A stretch of 21,180 nucleotides of DNA from a virus: positions 1-21,180 of IMG/VR virus record IMGVR_UViG_3300023179_000589. One strand, 5' to 3'. The position numbers and the translations under genes are program-made. Below, in pieces: positions 1-6,687 of this stretch. A model generated the notes under the pieces. The model had not been told where the DNA came from and searched no databases. It saw nothing but the letters and a program-made list of their open reading frames with translations. Every line of letters starts with the position of its first letter. Within the stretch, counting starts at the first letter, position 1.

Positions 1-433
1 CAGCAGGAGTTTTATCAACTGCCATATGATTCCATGTTATGCCACCAAATTCAAACAATCCGTTGTCTTTAATAAAATAAATGTTTGGATTCTTGATAAC
101 ATCTAATACTGGAGATATTGCATCAATCCTATGCATATTATTTAGATTCATGTCATGATTGCCTAGAATAACAATTGTAGGAATTGTGAATCCATTAAAA
201 AAATCTACAAGCATTTGAACTAGTTCTGGTGACATATCTAGTTTGCTATGCACAATATCGCCAGTAACTACAGCAACGCTATTTTCCGTTGCATGTGTTT
301 CAATATGATCAAATAATGTTTCAAATACTTGTCGATATTCTCGATGCCGTTTCAATGTACGTATATGTACATCGGAGATATGAAAAATTTTGTCAATTTT
401 TTCTAAAGGAGAATCTATTTGTTTTATGTCCAT
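1..433 (-). CDS. 47: gp47/SbcD/Mre11-like recombination nuclease subunit (partial, C-terminus outside window)
   Basis: The minus-strand frame starts at ATG 433-431 and is open to the window edge, giving the first 144 residues. It shows calcineurin-like phosphoesterase motifs in order: D21-V-H23, T-G-D59-I, and G-N-H93-D94, the metal-binding set of the SbcD/Mre11 nucleases. In T4 this subunit (gp47) works with the ATPase gp46 to process DNA ends for recombination-dependent replication; a gp46 homologue would be expected next, beyond position 1. The start codon overlaps the end of the primase gene by 10 nt, typical of translational coupling, and no strong ribosome-binding site is visible. Other calcineurin-like phosphatases share these motifs, but the GDIVHSK segment and position beside a primase favour gp47. 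The gene symbol is by analogy with T4. Confidence 0.78.
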   Translation of the reverse strand, partial: MDIKQIDSPLEKIDKIFHISDVHIRTLKRHREYRQVFETLFDHIETHATENSVAVVTGDIVHSKLDMSPELVQMLVDFFNGFTIPTIVILGNHDMNLNNMHRIDAISPVLDVIKNPNIYFIKDNGLFEFGGITWNHMAVDKTPA

Positions 434-1365
434 AACATGTCCATTTTGAGGGCCATAATGCCTTCAAAAGTTAATATATTAGTATTGTTGATGATTTCTG
501 TAATTTGTTCAAAACCTAATTCAGCTGCATCAGCATTTTGAAGTTGTATAAAATAAACATTTAATCCTTCTGCCATGAATCGTTCTGCAATTTGTATGGC
601 ATTTCGAAGTGCATCAGCATCCAAGCAAATATAGATATCACGTACGCGTTTTTCAATGATTTTTTTTTGCAATGCCGGTTGAATAATTTTACCAAATAAT
701 GGAATTGCATTGCGTTTAATTGCAATTGCATCAAATGCACCTTCACACAGAATGATTGGCTGTGACCAATTTATTGTTAAATCAAATCCAACGATGTCTT
801 TTGAAATTTTAGGATTCTTATGTTTTTGTTTGTCAGATTTATAAAATGCTCGCGATACAAAATAATTTAATTGTCCCGTATCATCGTAACTAGGAATAAT
901 TATTTTACCACCATATTCTCCATGCTCGCAATAACCAATTCGATACTTTAAAATATCTAACATGGTGACTCCACGTTGTTTTAGATAATGCATTGCATTG
1001 CGATAATCTGGTGTTGATTTTTTATGCCACAACGGTGCATAATGTTCCGGCAATGTGATTGCAGTTACCGTTTTTATTTCAGTGGAGTTTCGATATCGCG
1101 ATGATTCAATTATCTTTGCCAGCTGTTCAAAACGTTCTTTAGGCAATCCTATTTGTTTAAACAAACTAGATATTGTTCGTCCTTTTTTATCAGAAATCCA
1201 ACAATGCCATGGATTTTCTCCAGCTGTATTGGTATTGATGTCAATTTCTAATTTGGGTTTGTAATGTGAAGTAAATGGAGAAAAGAATGCAATATTGTTG
1301 CCGGAAGTAGATTTACCTTTACCTAAAACAGATTCTAATAATTGTAACAGTTTAAGGTTCTTCAC
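424..1365 (-). CDS. DNA primase, TOPRIM type (T4 gp61-like), with degenerate zinc ribbon
   Basis: This 313-residue protein has a TOPRIM catalytic core: E208 in ILCEGAFDAI, and D249-x-D251 in ICLDADA, preceded by a KIIIPSYDDTG strand (154-164) typical of the phage primase core. These phage primases make RNA primers for lagging-strand synthesis together with the replicative helicase. The N-terminal region (25-70) aligns by eye with a primase zinc ribbon (CPxC ... CWxC), but the expected cysteines read S29, T32, C55 and S58, so only one of four remains. The start is GTG at 1365: there is no ATG upstream before the in-frame stop, and the first internal Met is at 125. No clear Shine-Dalgarno precedes it. 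It follows a 176-nt gap and overlaps the downstream nuclease gene. The primase call is firm at fold level; exact gp61 orthology is inferred from context. Confidence 0.8.
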   Translation of the reverse strand: MKNLKLLQLLESVLGKGKSTSGNNIAFFSPFTSHYKPKLEIDINTNTAGENPWHCWISDKKGRTISSLFKQIGLPKERFEQLAKIIESSRYRNSTEIKTVTAITLPEHYAPLWHKKSTPDYRNAMHYLKQRGVTMLDILKYRIGYCEHGEYGGKIIIPSYDDTGQLNYFVSRAFYKSDKQKHKNPKISKDIVGFDLTINWSQPIILCEGAFDAIAIKRNAIPLFGKIIQPALQKKIIEKRVRDIYICLDADALRNAIQIAERFMAEGLNVYFIQLQNADAAELGFEQITEIINNTNILTFEGIMALKMDMLWT

Positions 1366-1541
1366 AATTATAATATAAAGAAATTTCGTACGTAATCCAA
1401 TTATATTAATAAATAATATATGTTAAGCACATACATTTCATTACTGGCTTAACGATTGAATCAATAAATTCTTCAATCTATTAATAAAATAAATTTCATT
1501 AATTTTCATAAATATATTAAATTTTTTTTAAAAAACAAACC
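1366..1541 (-). promoter_or_regulatory. Intergenic leader before primase with two adjacent inverted repeats
   Basis: This is the largest truly non-coding gap (176 nt). It holds two neighbouring inverted repeats: gttaagc 1422-1428 with gcttaac 1447-1453 (18-nt loop), and gattgaa 1454-1460 with ttcaatc 1472-1478 (11-nt loop). Near the endonuclease end, 1502-1515 matches the phage's leader 14-mer at 11 of 14 positions. It probably holds a transcription start or processing signal for the primase/nuclease genes, but no T-run follows either stem, so a classical terminator is not supported. The surrounding sequence is extremely AT-rich, so short matches are weak evidence. Confidence 0.35.
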
Positions 1542-2024
1542 TTAACCGAAGAAACGTTTCGGATCTGCTGGATGTTCTCCCAATTTAACACATTCCGTTA
1601 ACCATTCTGCAGGTATATCTTTTTTTGCAACATGCACAATGCCTAATTTACGAGCATATGCTTCATATGTTGTTAGAGAAGTTTTTGACAAACGTTGATT
1701 TGGATTTTGAAACACCATGCGAATATCAATACCTGGATTTGATTGCAATACATGTTTCATCTTTGTGCGATCTGCAGTAGTCCAACGTCCTTTTGTTTCA
1801 ATGTACATTGTAGCTCCGTTGCGTTTTATGAACACAAAATCTGGTGTATATTTTGCTTTGCGTTCCGGCACCGTATACGATAATGTTTCAGTTTCATAGC
1901 GAAGTTCATATTCAGTTTGTTTGATTCGTTCAGATATTTCAAGTTCTAAACCAGATTTATAACCATGTTTAAGTGCATTAGTTCGTTTAGAATTTGATGT
2001 GCTATGAAAATGATTTCGTTTCAT
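1542..2024 (-). CDS. Endonuclease I, T7 gp3-like Holliday-junction resolvase
   Basis: This 160-residue protein closely follows phage T7 endonuclease I, which cleaves branched DNA such as Holliday junctions and is needed for recombination and for clearing branches before packaging. Visible landmarks in order are S24-G-L-E27, YTPD62F, E76-T-K78-G-x-W, the D-R pair after it, a DIRMVF strand, and IPAEW near residues 137-141. E27, D62, E76 and K78 match the PD-(D/E)XK catalytic set of the T7 enzyme. T7 endonuclease I is 149 residues, so the length fits. ATG 2024 is the start. Its leader (2025-2064) is a 40-nt A/T-rich gap with no clear Shine-Dalgarno. T4 itself uses gp49 (endonuclease VII) for this job, so the gene type is unusual beside gp47/gp6/gp25-like genes. 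Confidence 0.92.
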   Translation of the reverse strand: MKRNHFHSTSNSKRTNALKHGYKSGLELEISERIKQTEYELRYETETLSYTVPERKAKYTPDFVFIKRNGATMYIETKGRWTTADRTKMKHVLQSNPGIDIRMVFQNPNQRLSKTSLTTYEAYARKLGIVHVAKKDIPAEWLTECVKLGEHPADPKRFFG

Positions 2025-2064
2025 ACTTAAATATAAACTAATTTTATTTATTTTTTTTTAAATT

Positions 2065-2871
2065 TTAATTAAAATCAAACCAATCTGACAAATAATCAAA
2101 TACAAACTTTTTAGATAGTATTACATATTTGTTAGTTGATGAATTCCATTTATAATATGTTAAGTTGGCTGTAAATTTACGGCCATTGTATATTGCTTGA
2201 TATAGTGCATTGTAAAATTTTATAAATGCATCCATATTTGCACGTTCTGACTTTGTGCAGTTGTTGTAATATTTTTTTATGTACGGATCATATACTAGTT
2301 GATTGTATGCATTTTTCAATTGTTCTGCAGCACCTTCTTCATCATCGCCGATACCTTTTGAAAGAGGATTCCAACTACGATATTCTGAAAAATATTTTTC
2401 AGGATTTGTAACGATAACATAATACATATCATCTAATGCAGTTTGAAATTTATCATTTATTAGTTTTGCGTTTTTGTAGTTTGATAAATTTGATTGTTTG
2501 TTTATTTTAAAATCAACATGTACGTGAGTTATATGAGGATTTACGCCGTTATATGAGTGCCATCCTTTGCCTTCATTCCATATCAGTCTGTTGTAAATTA
2601 AATTTTCAATATTGTAAAAATATCTGTTTGTATATAAATAATCTGTTAATTGTTGCATTACAGGATCACCTACTCCTTTTTTTCCAAACCAATCGATTGC
2701 ATTACCCGTTGCATGTTGTGACGTTGTATTAGAACCTGCAATTTTTCTATTACTCCAAATTTGTATGGAAGACCATTTATCTGCAGAAAATTGTGATTTA
2801 GATAATATGTCTTTTTTACAAAATTTTGTAAATTCTGTTTGTTCTGTAAGTAAATGTTTTAATACAATCAT
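2065..2871 (-). CDS. M15-like (ARB_07466-type) zinc peptidase with capsid-targeting-like N-terminus
   Basis: This 268-residue protein carries the LAS/M15 metallopeptidase signature S51-x-H53-x-x-G-N-A-I-D60-W, followed by H113-x-x-H116-V-H118-V-D. H53, D60 and H118 are the expected zinc ligands. Family members cut peptidoglycan cross-links, so likely roles are wall digestion at entry or at lysis. About 150 further residues after the catalytic part match nothing I recognise. No signal peptide or membrane segment is visible. The first ten residues, MIVLKHLLTE, resemble a T4 capsid-targeting peptide ending in a gp21-type (L/I)xE cleavage site. That would make it a head-packaged protein rather than a classical endolysin, but this is inference. 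ATG 2871 lies only 10 nt after the TAG that ends the coding-like tail of the upstream gene. Confidence 0.75.
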   Translation of the reverse strand: MIVLKHLLTEQTEFTKFCKKDILSKSQFSADKWSSIQIWSNRKIAGSNTTSQHATGNAIDWFGKKGVGDPVMQQLTDYLYTNRYFYNIENLIYNRLIWNEGKGWHSYNGVNPHITHVHVDFKINKQSNLSNYKNAKLINDKFQTALDDMYYVIVTNPEKYFSEYRSWNPLSKGIGDDEEGAAEQLKNAYNQLVYDPYIKKYYNNCTKSERANMDAFIKFYNALYQAIYNGRKFTANLTYYKWNSSTNKYVILSKKFVFDYLSDWFDFN

Positions 2872-2881
2872 TGTTTTAAGT

Positions 2882-3094
2882 CTATTTTTTACCTATTTTT
2901 TTTTGTATGTCATCAATTTCTGTTGCTGTCATTACTTTCATGTTGTCTGCATTGTTAAACCAAGCATAATCGGCTTTAGTATCTGCTATATTGAATTCAT
3001 CGGTTTTGGCTTTATACCAAATTGTGTTATCTTGTTGACGGTTTAAATACGTAAATCCATCAATATCCCATCGATCATACTGTTTATTATCATA
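2882..3094 (-). other. In-frame coding-like continuation of the MORN-like gene beyond its TGA
   Basis: Directly after the TGA at 3095-3097 the same reading frame stays open for 70 codons and ends at TAG 2882-2884. The translation begins YDNKQYDRWDIDGFTYL and ends with the lysine-rich TEIDDIQKKIGKK. Its composition (W, Y, D, N, Q, K mixed, with a helical charged end) looks like real protein rather than random A/T-rich sequence. Its end lies 10 nt before the next start codon, matching the tight packing elsewhere. It has no convincing start of its own: the first in-frame Met codon lies 22 codons before the stop. It is most simply the C-terminus of the upstream gene, lost by a point mutation, reached by stop read-through, or cut off by a base error. 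Confidence 0.6.
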
Positions 3095-4486
3095 TCATTT
3101 CCAAGTAGATGCAGGTGTTGAACTAGATCCAGCGACGCCGCTACCATCAAATTCACCATTAATAAATTTACCCGCTTCTTTTGTTTTTGTAGAATCTTCC
3201 CATATGGTACCATTAACAAATTTTAAATTTGCATCAATCGTTCCTTCGTAATATGCGTTTTCTTTTTTTGTTGTTGCATCAAATTGTGAAATTTTAAATT
3301 GTTTTGTAGTATCTATGTTGCCACCCGTTTTAAAACCTTGGTATGTACGATACACAGTTTTACCACTACTGGTAAATTGATTGCCAATTGCATAATATTC
3401 GCCATCTTGCAATTTTTTATTTACATCAAAAGTACCTTTTTCATATTGGCCGTCGGATGCTGTTTTTGTTCCATTAGAAAGCCGATACGTATTAGTTGCT
3501 GCATCATACGTCCATGTTCCATCATAAATCCGGCCGTCGGTATATGTCATTTTACCAGTTACTGGATGTCCCTTTGTATTATTCCAAGTTCCGGTAAATG
3601 TATTACCATTTTTTAATACTTTATCAGTGACTTTTTGTATATCATCTTGTACATTATCGGTTTCTTCTTGATCTTCTGGGTCATCTGTTATATCATCCTC
3701 GTATCCGAGGGTGGCTACCGCCGTTACTCCAGGAAACTCATTTTTTGCAAAGTCATACCAAGCTTTCGGAGGCATTGGAAGTTCTGGTTCATTCTTTCTA
3801 TACCATTTCAGATCGCGATTGTCGATTCTATGTTCTATTAAATTTAGCATCGATTTCATGCTCTTAACTGTTGCAGTCCCTACCAAAATACGTAAGTTAT
3901 CTGTATTAAGGGCATCACTTTGATTACGTCCTTGGTGGGTAGCCATATATTTAAGCAGTGTGTTTTTCGTATTCATTACAAGTACAGTAACGCGATATCG
4001 TTCACCTAGTTGTTTGACATTTCCATGTAGATAGTAATATGCAGATATAAATTCAATCTGATCAGGGTCATCTAAATTCGGAGCATACTCAATATCCGGT
4101 GCTGTTGCATATTTACCAACCGGACCAACATCTTCTTTTTTACTTTTTGGATCACCTCCTGACACATTACATGCTGCTTCCACAGCTTCGGATAATCTTG
4201 ATTCTGGTAATCGTTTTGTAACAACTGCAAATACATGATCCGCACCACATTTTTTTGCTAATTCAAACTCTTCTTTCTTAGTTCTTACTATTTTAGATAA
4301 ACCTTCTGTTAATAGTGTTTTCTTGATAATGTGTTCTAAAATTGCACCGGGTTTAAATTTAGTTGTTATTTTGTTTTGTTGTGACGGTGGTATTAATGCA
4401 TGTTTAATAATATTTTCCAACAATGCATCTTGTTGACTTCGTTTTAACATCAATTGCCGGATAGCAGCTTCTATTCGATTACTCAT
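3095..4486 (-). CDS. Virion-associated protein with MORN-like repeats, ending at an in-frame TGA
   Basis: The product is 463 residues from ATG 4486. That start is preceded by AAAAAAGGA and a 4-nt spacer, and is preferred over an in-frame TTG at 4510 that would overlap the kinase gene. The N-terminal 65 residues are helical and carry three (L/I)xE sites (E24, E51, E61), the last in KKTLLTEG. An acidic linker (about 260-285) follows. Residues about 293-450 form imperfect Gly/Tyr/Thr/Trp-rich beta repeats such as FTGTWNNTKG, YDGTWTYD, YYEGTID and GKFINGEFDG, resembling MORN motifs. The middle (about 85-260) is unrecognised. It is the only gene here ending in TGA; the others whose end is in the window end in TAA, or TAG for one. 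The frame continues for 70 codons, so this may be a truncated form of a 534-residue protein. Function is unknown. Confidence 0.62.
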   Translation of the reverse strand: MSNRIEAAIRQLMLKRSQQDALLENIIKHALIPPSQQNKITTKFKPGAILEHIIKKTLLTEGLSKIVRTKKEEFELAKKCGADHVFAVVTKRLPESRLSEAVEAACNVSGGDPKSKKEDVGPVGKYATAPDIEYAPNLDDPDQIEFISAYYYLHGNVKQLGERYRVTVLVMNTKNTLLKYMATHQGRNQSDALNTDNLRILVGTATVKSMKSMLNLIEHRIDNRDLKWYRKNEPELPMPPKAWYDFAKNEFPGVTAVATLGYEDDITDDPEDQEETDNVQDDIQKVTDKVLKNGNTFTGTWNNTKGHPVTGKMTYTDGRIYDGTWTYDAATNTYRLSNGTKTASDGQYEKGTFDVNKKLQDGEYYAIGNQFTSSGKTVYRTYQGFKTGGNIDTTKQFKISQFDATTKKENAYYEGTIDANLKFVNGTIWEDSTKTKEAGKFINGEFDGSGVAGSSSTPASTWK

Positions 4487-4490
4487 AGCA

Positions 4491-4495
4491 TCCTT
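4491..4495 (-). promoter_or_regulatory. Shine-Dalgarno deciding the start of the MORN-like gene
   Basis: AAGGA on the minus strand, 4 nt before ATG 4486. It lies inside any reading that starts at the upstream TTG 4510, so it argues for ATG 4486 as the true start. The spacing is slightly short. Confidence 0.6.
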
Positions 4496-4503
4496 TTTTA
4501 TAA

Positions 4504-5046
4504 TTACCAATCAATCATTACTAATTTGTTGTTCCAAACCATAATGTTATCAGTTTTAAAATCTAAATCCAAATCTAAATTAGAAATTCCTGTTTTTTGT
4601 ACATCTCGTTGCAATGCCCGTAAAAAATTAACAAAACGAACATCTGTATTGCGAGCACCATCGGCATCTAAATAATCAAAAATAGAAACTTCCCCACCTT
4701 CACTACGCGCGTAATTTTTATATTTTTCAACAAATTGATCAATATTGTCACGTTGCATTCCTGATAAATCCGATGCTTTTGCCATAACGTACATGTTGTT
4801 ACCATCAACATAATATACAGGAATAAACGTTGAAAATTCTGAATATCTATCAACAATTAGTTCTGCAACTTGATATTCATCTTGTTCCGTTGTTATTTTA
4901 AACAATTTATCTTCACCATCAATTTCATACACACGACCATTATCTCCTTGCCCAAACAATCTAAATTGTTTGCTACGTATTTTTTTCAAAATGCGCTGCA
5001 AATCATCATCAGTCATTTCATGAATAAGTTGTTTCAATCGAATCAT
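4504..5046 (-). CDS. Minimal protein-kinase-fold protein with capsid-targeting-like N-terminus
   Basis: This 180-residue protein shows kinase-fold landmarks: a glycine loop G32-Q-G34-D-N-G37-R-V-Y, the ATP-anchoring lysine K50 (KLFKIT), a candidate helix-C glutamate E62, a catalytic loop D162-F-K-T-D-N167-I-M, and I178-D179-W180 in place of DFG. IDW occurs in aminoglycoside-phosphotransferase-like kinases. The protein stops at this metal-binding motif, so the activation segment and most C-lobe helices are missing. Either it is a minimal kinase or a remnant with a binding role. The N-terminus MIRLKQLIHE has the same form as that of the peptidase at 2065-2871 and ends in IxE. ATG 5046 follows AAAGGA with good spacing. 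Its last codons overlap an alternative TTG start of the next gene. The substrate is unknown; phage kinases such as T7 gp0.7 modify host proteins. Confidence 0.6.
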   Translation of the reverse strand: MIRLKQLIHEMTDDDLQRILKKIRSKQFRLFGQGDNGRVYEIDGEDKLFKITTEQDEYQVAELIVDRYSEFSTFIPVYYVDGNNMYVMAKASDLSGMQRDNIDQFVEKYKNYARSEGGEVSIFDYLDADGARNTDVRFVNFLRALQRDVQKTGISNLDLDLDFKTDNIMVWNNKLVMIDW

Positions 5047-5048
5047 TA

Positions 5049-6629
5049 TTATCCTTTAGGCAAAACATTGGCATCTAAATCTAATCGTATCAAAAAATTC
5101 ATATCAACATCGCTGCGTTTACGTACGGGTTGTGCTAATTTTGCAATTGCTACCATTTGTCCGGCATCATTATACAATCCAATTGTTGTGATATACGGAG
5201 AAAATGCACTACTAGTTGCAAATGTACGATACGTAGAATCATCATCTGCTGTCAATGTTATGTTAGTAGACATATTAAAATCGCCAGCATCTAATTTTGT
5301 TACAACATTTAATTCATAAATTGTAACAGTGCTTCTATAAGATGCAGTAAATGGTGTTAATAATAAATCATTGATTCGATAATCTGCAGATGAAAAAACA
5401 ATGATTCCATGTTTTGCAAAAACGTTTCCTACATATGGTGTTTGCAATGCAGTTCCACCCTCACTACGGTCCGATAACGCACTTATCTGCGACCCGGATA
5501 ACGCGTTATTAAAGATTCTTATTTCATCTAAATAACCTTGTAGATTCAAACTATAGGGGCTAAAACCACCAATTTTTAATGAGTCTTTGTTATCAATTCT
5601 GGAAGATGCCGTTAACGGCGAATTATAAACTCCTAATAACGTGCTAGATGCAGATGAATGTAATACGCCATTAACATACATTTGCAATGAACTTCCTGTT
5701 TTTTGGCAAACAACATGTGTCCAACTTGATGTAACATATGTAGACGAAGTAATTGTTGTTTTGTATGATGTACTTCCTTGTGTCGTAAATACAAGTTGAT
5801 TGCTACCACTCAATTCGATGCGAAATGGAAATGTAGGTGTCGTGCTTTGTGATGCTTTTGTTGCAATTAATTGATTTGCAGAAGTAGTATTGCCGCCGCT
5901 AATAAAAAACGATACAGCATAATCATGATCTCGGTCATACAATCCATTTAATTCAGATTCAATATATCCAGATCCTGAAAAATATGCAGCCATTCCCAAT
6001 GCACGTTGTTGTCCAGACGTTGTAACAATACCCGGTACATATGTAACGCCCGAGCTAATATATGTTGTTCTAGATGCATCAAAATATTCATTGAAACCTT
6101 CATACCATTTTGCATCAGGAATAATTAAACTGGTATTGTATGCTGAATCAATAATATTTCCATACCGATCACCATAAAATGATCCAGACACCGATGACGT
6201 AAATACGAATGATGCAGGTTTTATTCCTTCGCCAATTCGTACTTGTGGTATTGATAAAATAGAAGCAGTTTGAAACAATGCTTTTTTTGTGCGTATTAAA
6301 TTGGTAGGTCCATATGTTTTTGCAGGATCAGCTTTGTGTTTATAATATAAATGATTTACAGAAAAATACGTAACACTTTGTAAACTGTCATCTACGTTCT
6401 TTGCATCATTAAATGTTAATTCACTACCCAAAGCAGGTAACACTTCAATATCTGTATATATTCCTTGTAAAGGCAATGCGCTTGAAGTAGCACTACCTGA
6501 ATATATAGTCCAAGATTTATAAGCAGGAAATGGTGTAATTGCTACATCGGACATATCAATTTTTTTAAAAACCGATGGATATGTTCCTTTGTATGCGTCT
6601 TCTTGTTCTTGAATTTTTGATTGTGCCAT
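5049..6629 (-). CDS. Virion structural protein with LamG-like domain and conserved phage C-terminal domain
   Basis: This is a 526-residue, Ser/Thr/Gly-rich protein. Residues about 213-387 fit a laminin-G/concanavalin-like jelly roll: an AAYFSGSGYIE entry strand, DYAVSFFI, SSWTHVVCQK, LQMYVNGVLHS, LKIGG and the closing GYLDEIRIFNNALS. Such domains bind glycans or other surface ligands. Residues about 400-520 form a second domain with KLDAGDFNMSTN and SPYITTIGLYNDAGQMVAIA. The protein at 6688-7995 has a related version, so the two are paralogous at that end. The N-terminal 200 residues are unrecognised. The ATG at 6629 is preceded by CAGGG inside a hairpin (6635-6673) that also encloses the putative late promoter, so its expression may depend on which transcript is made. 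It ends 2 nt before the kinase gene. Likely a tail, fibre-base or baseplate surface component. Confidence 0.68.
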   Translation of the reverse strand: MAQSKIQEQEDAYKGTYPSVFKKIDMSDVAITPFPAYKSWTIYSGSATSSALPLQGIYTDIEVLPALGSELTFNDAKNVDDSLQSVTYFSVNHLYYKHKADPAKTYGPTNLIRTKKALFQTASILSIPQVRIGEGIKPASFVFTSSVSGSFYGDRYGNIIDSAYNTSLIIPDAKWYEGFNEYFDASRTTYISSGVTYVPGIVTTSGQQRALGMAAYFSGSGYIESELNGLYDRDHDYAVSFFISGGNTTSANQLIATKASQSTTPTFPFRIELSGSNQLVFTTQGSTSYKTTITSSTYVTSSWTHVVCQKTGSSLQMYVNGVLHSSASSTLLGVYNSPLTASSRIDNKDSLKIGGFSPYSLNLQGYLDEIRIFNNALSGSQISALSDRSEGGTALQTPYVGNVFAKHGIIVFSSADYRINDLLLTPFTASYRSTVTIYELNVVTKLDAGDFNMSTNITLTADDDSTYRTFATSSAFSPYITTIGLYNDAGQMVAIAKLAQPVRKRSDVDMNFLIRLDLDANVLPKG

Positions 6630-6634
6630 ATAGT

Positions 6635-6673
6635 AAAAACCCTGCTACATTTAATATAAATATAACAGGGTTT
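6635..6673 (-). promoter_or_regulatory. Hairpin sequestering a Shine-Dalgarno, with a putative late promoter in its loop (also terminator-like)
   Basis: Perfect 8-bp arms, AAACCCTG (minus strand, 6673-6666) and CAGGGTTT (6644-6637), enclose a 21-nt loop holding the 14-mer at 6650-6663. The right arm contains the AGGG Shine-Dalgarno of the gene at 6629. A run of five T (6639-6635) overlaps the arm's end, so a transcript entering from 6688-7995 could terminate or hide the ribosome site. A transcript started in the loop lacks the left arm and leaves the site free. Confidence 0.6.
6650..6663 (-). promoter_or_regulatory. Putative late promoter element, ATATTTATATTAAA
   Basis: One of four copies of the asymmetric 14-mer found in all gaps of 27 nt or more in the virion block. 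It lies 20 nt before ATG 6629 and is identical to the copy at 8661-8674. Its core is the reverse complement of the T4 late element TATAAATA, so the orientation of any promoter is uncertain. Confidence 0.5.
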
Positions 6674-6687
6674 AAATCAGTGTAATT

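Noticed and set aside
424-490. LLE near the N-terminus of the primase as another capsid-targeting site
   Set aside because: The motif is short, the rest of MKNLKLLQLL does not fit the MIxLK pattern, and a primase is not expected in the head. It shows that (L/I)xE alone is weak evidence.
1370-1380. TATAAT-like -10 box directly before the primase GTG
   Set aside because: It lies only a few bases from the start codon, too close to give even a leaderless transcript, and such strings are expected by chance in this A/T-rich gap.
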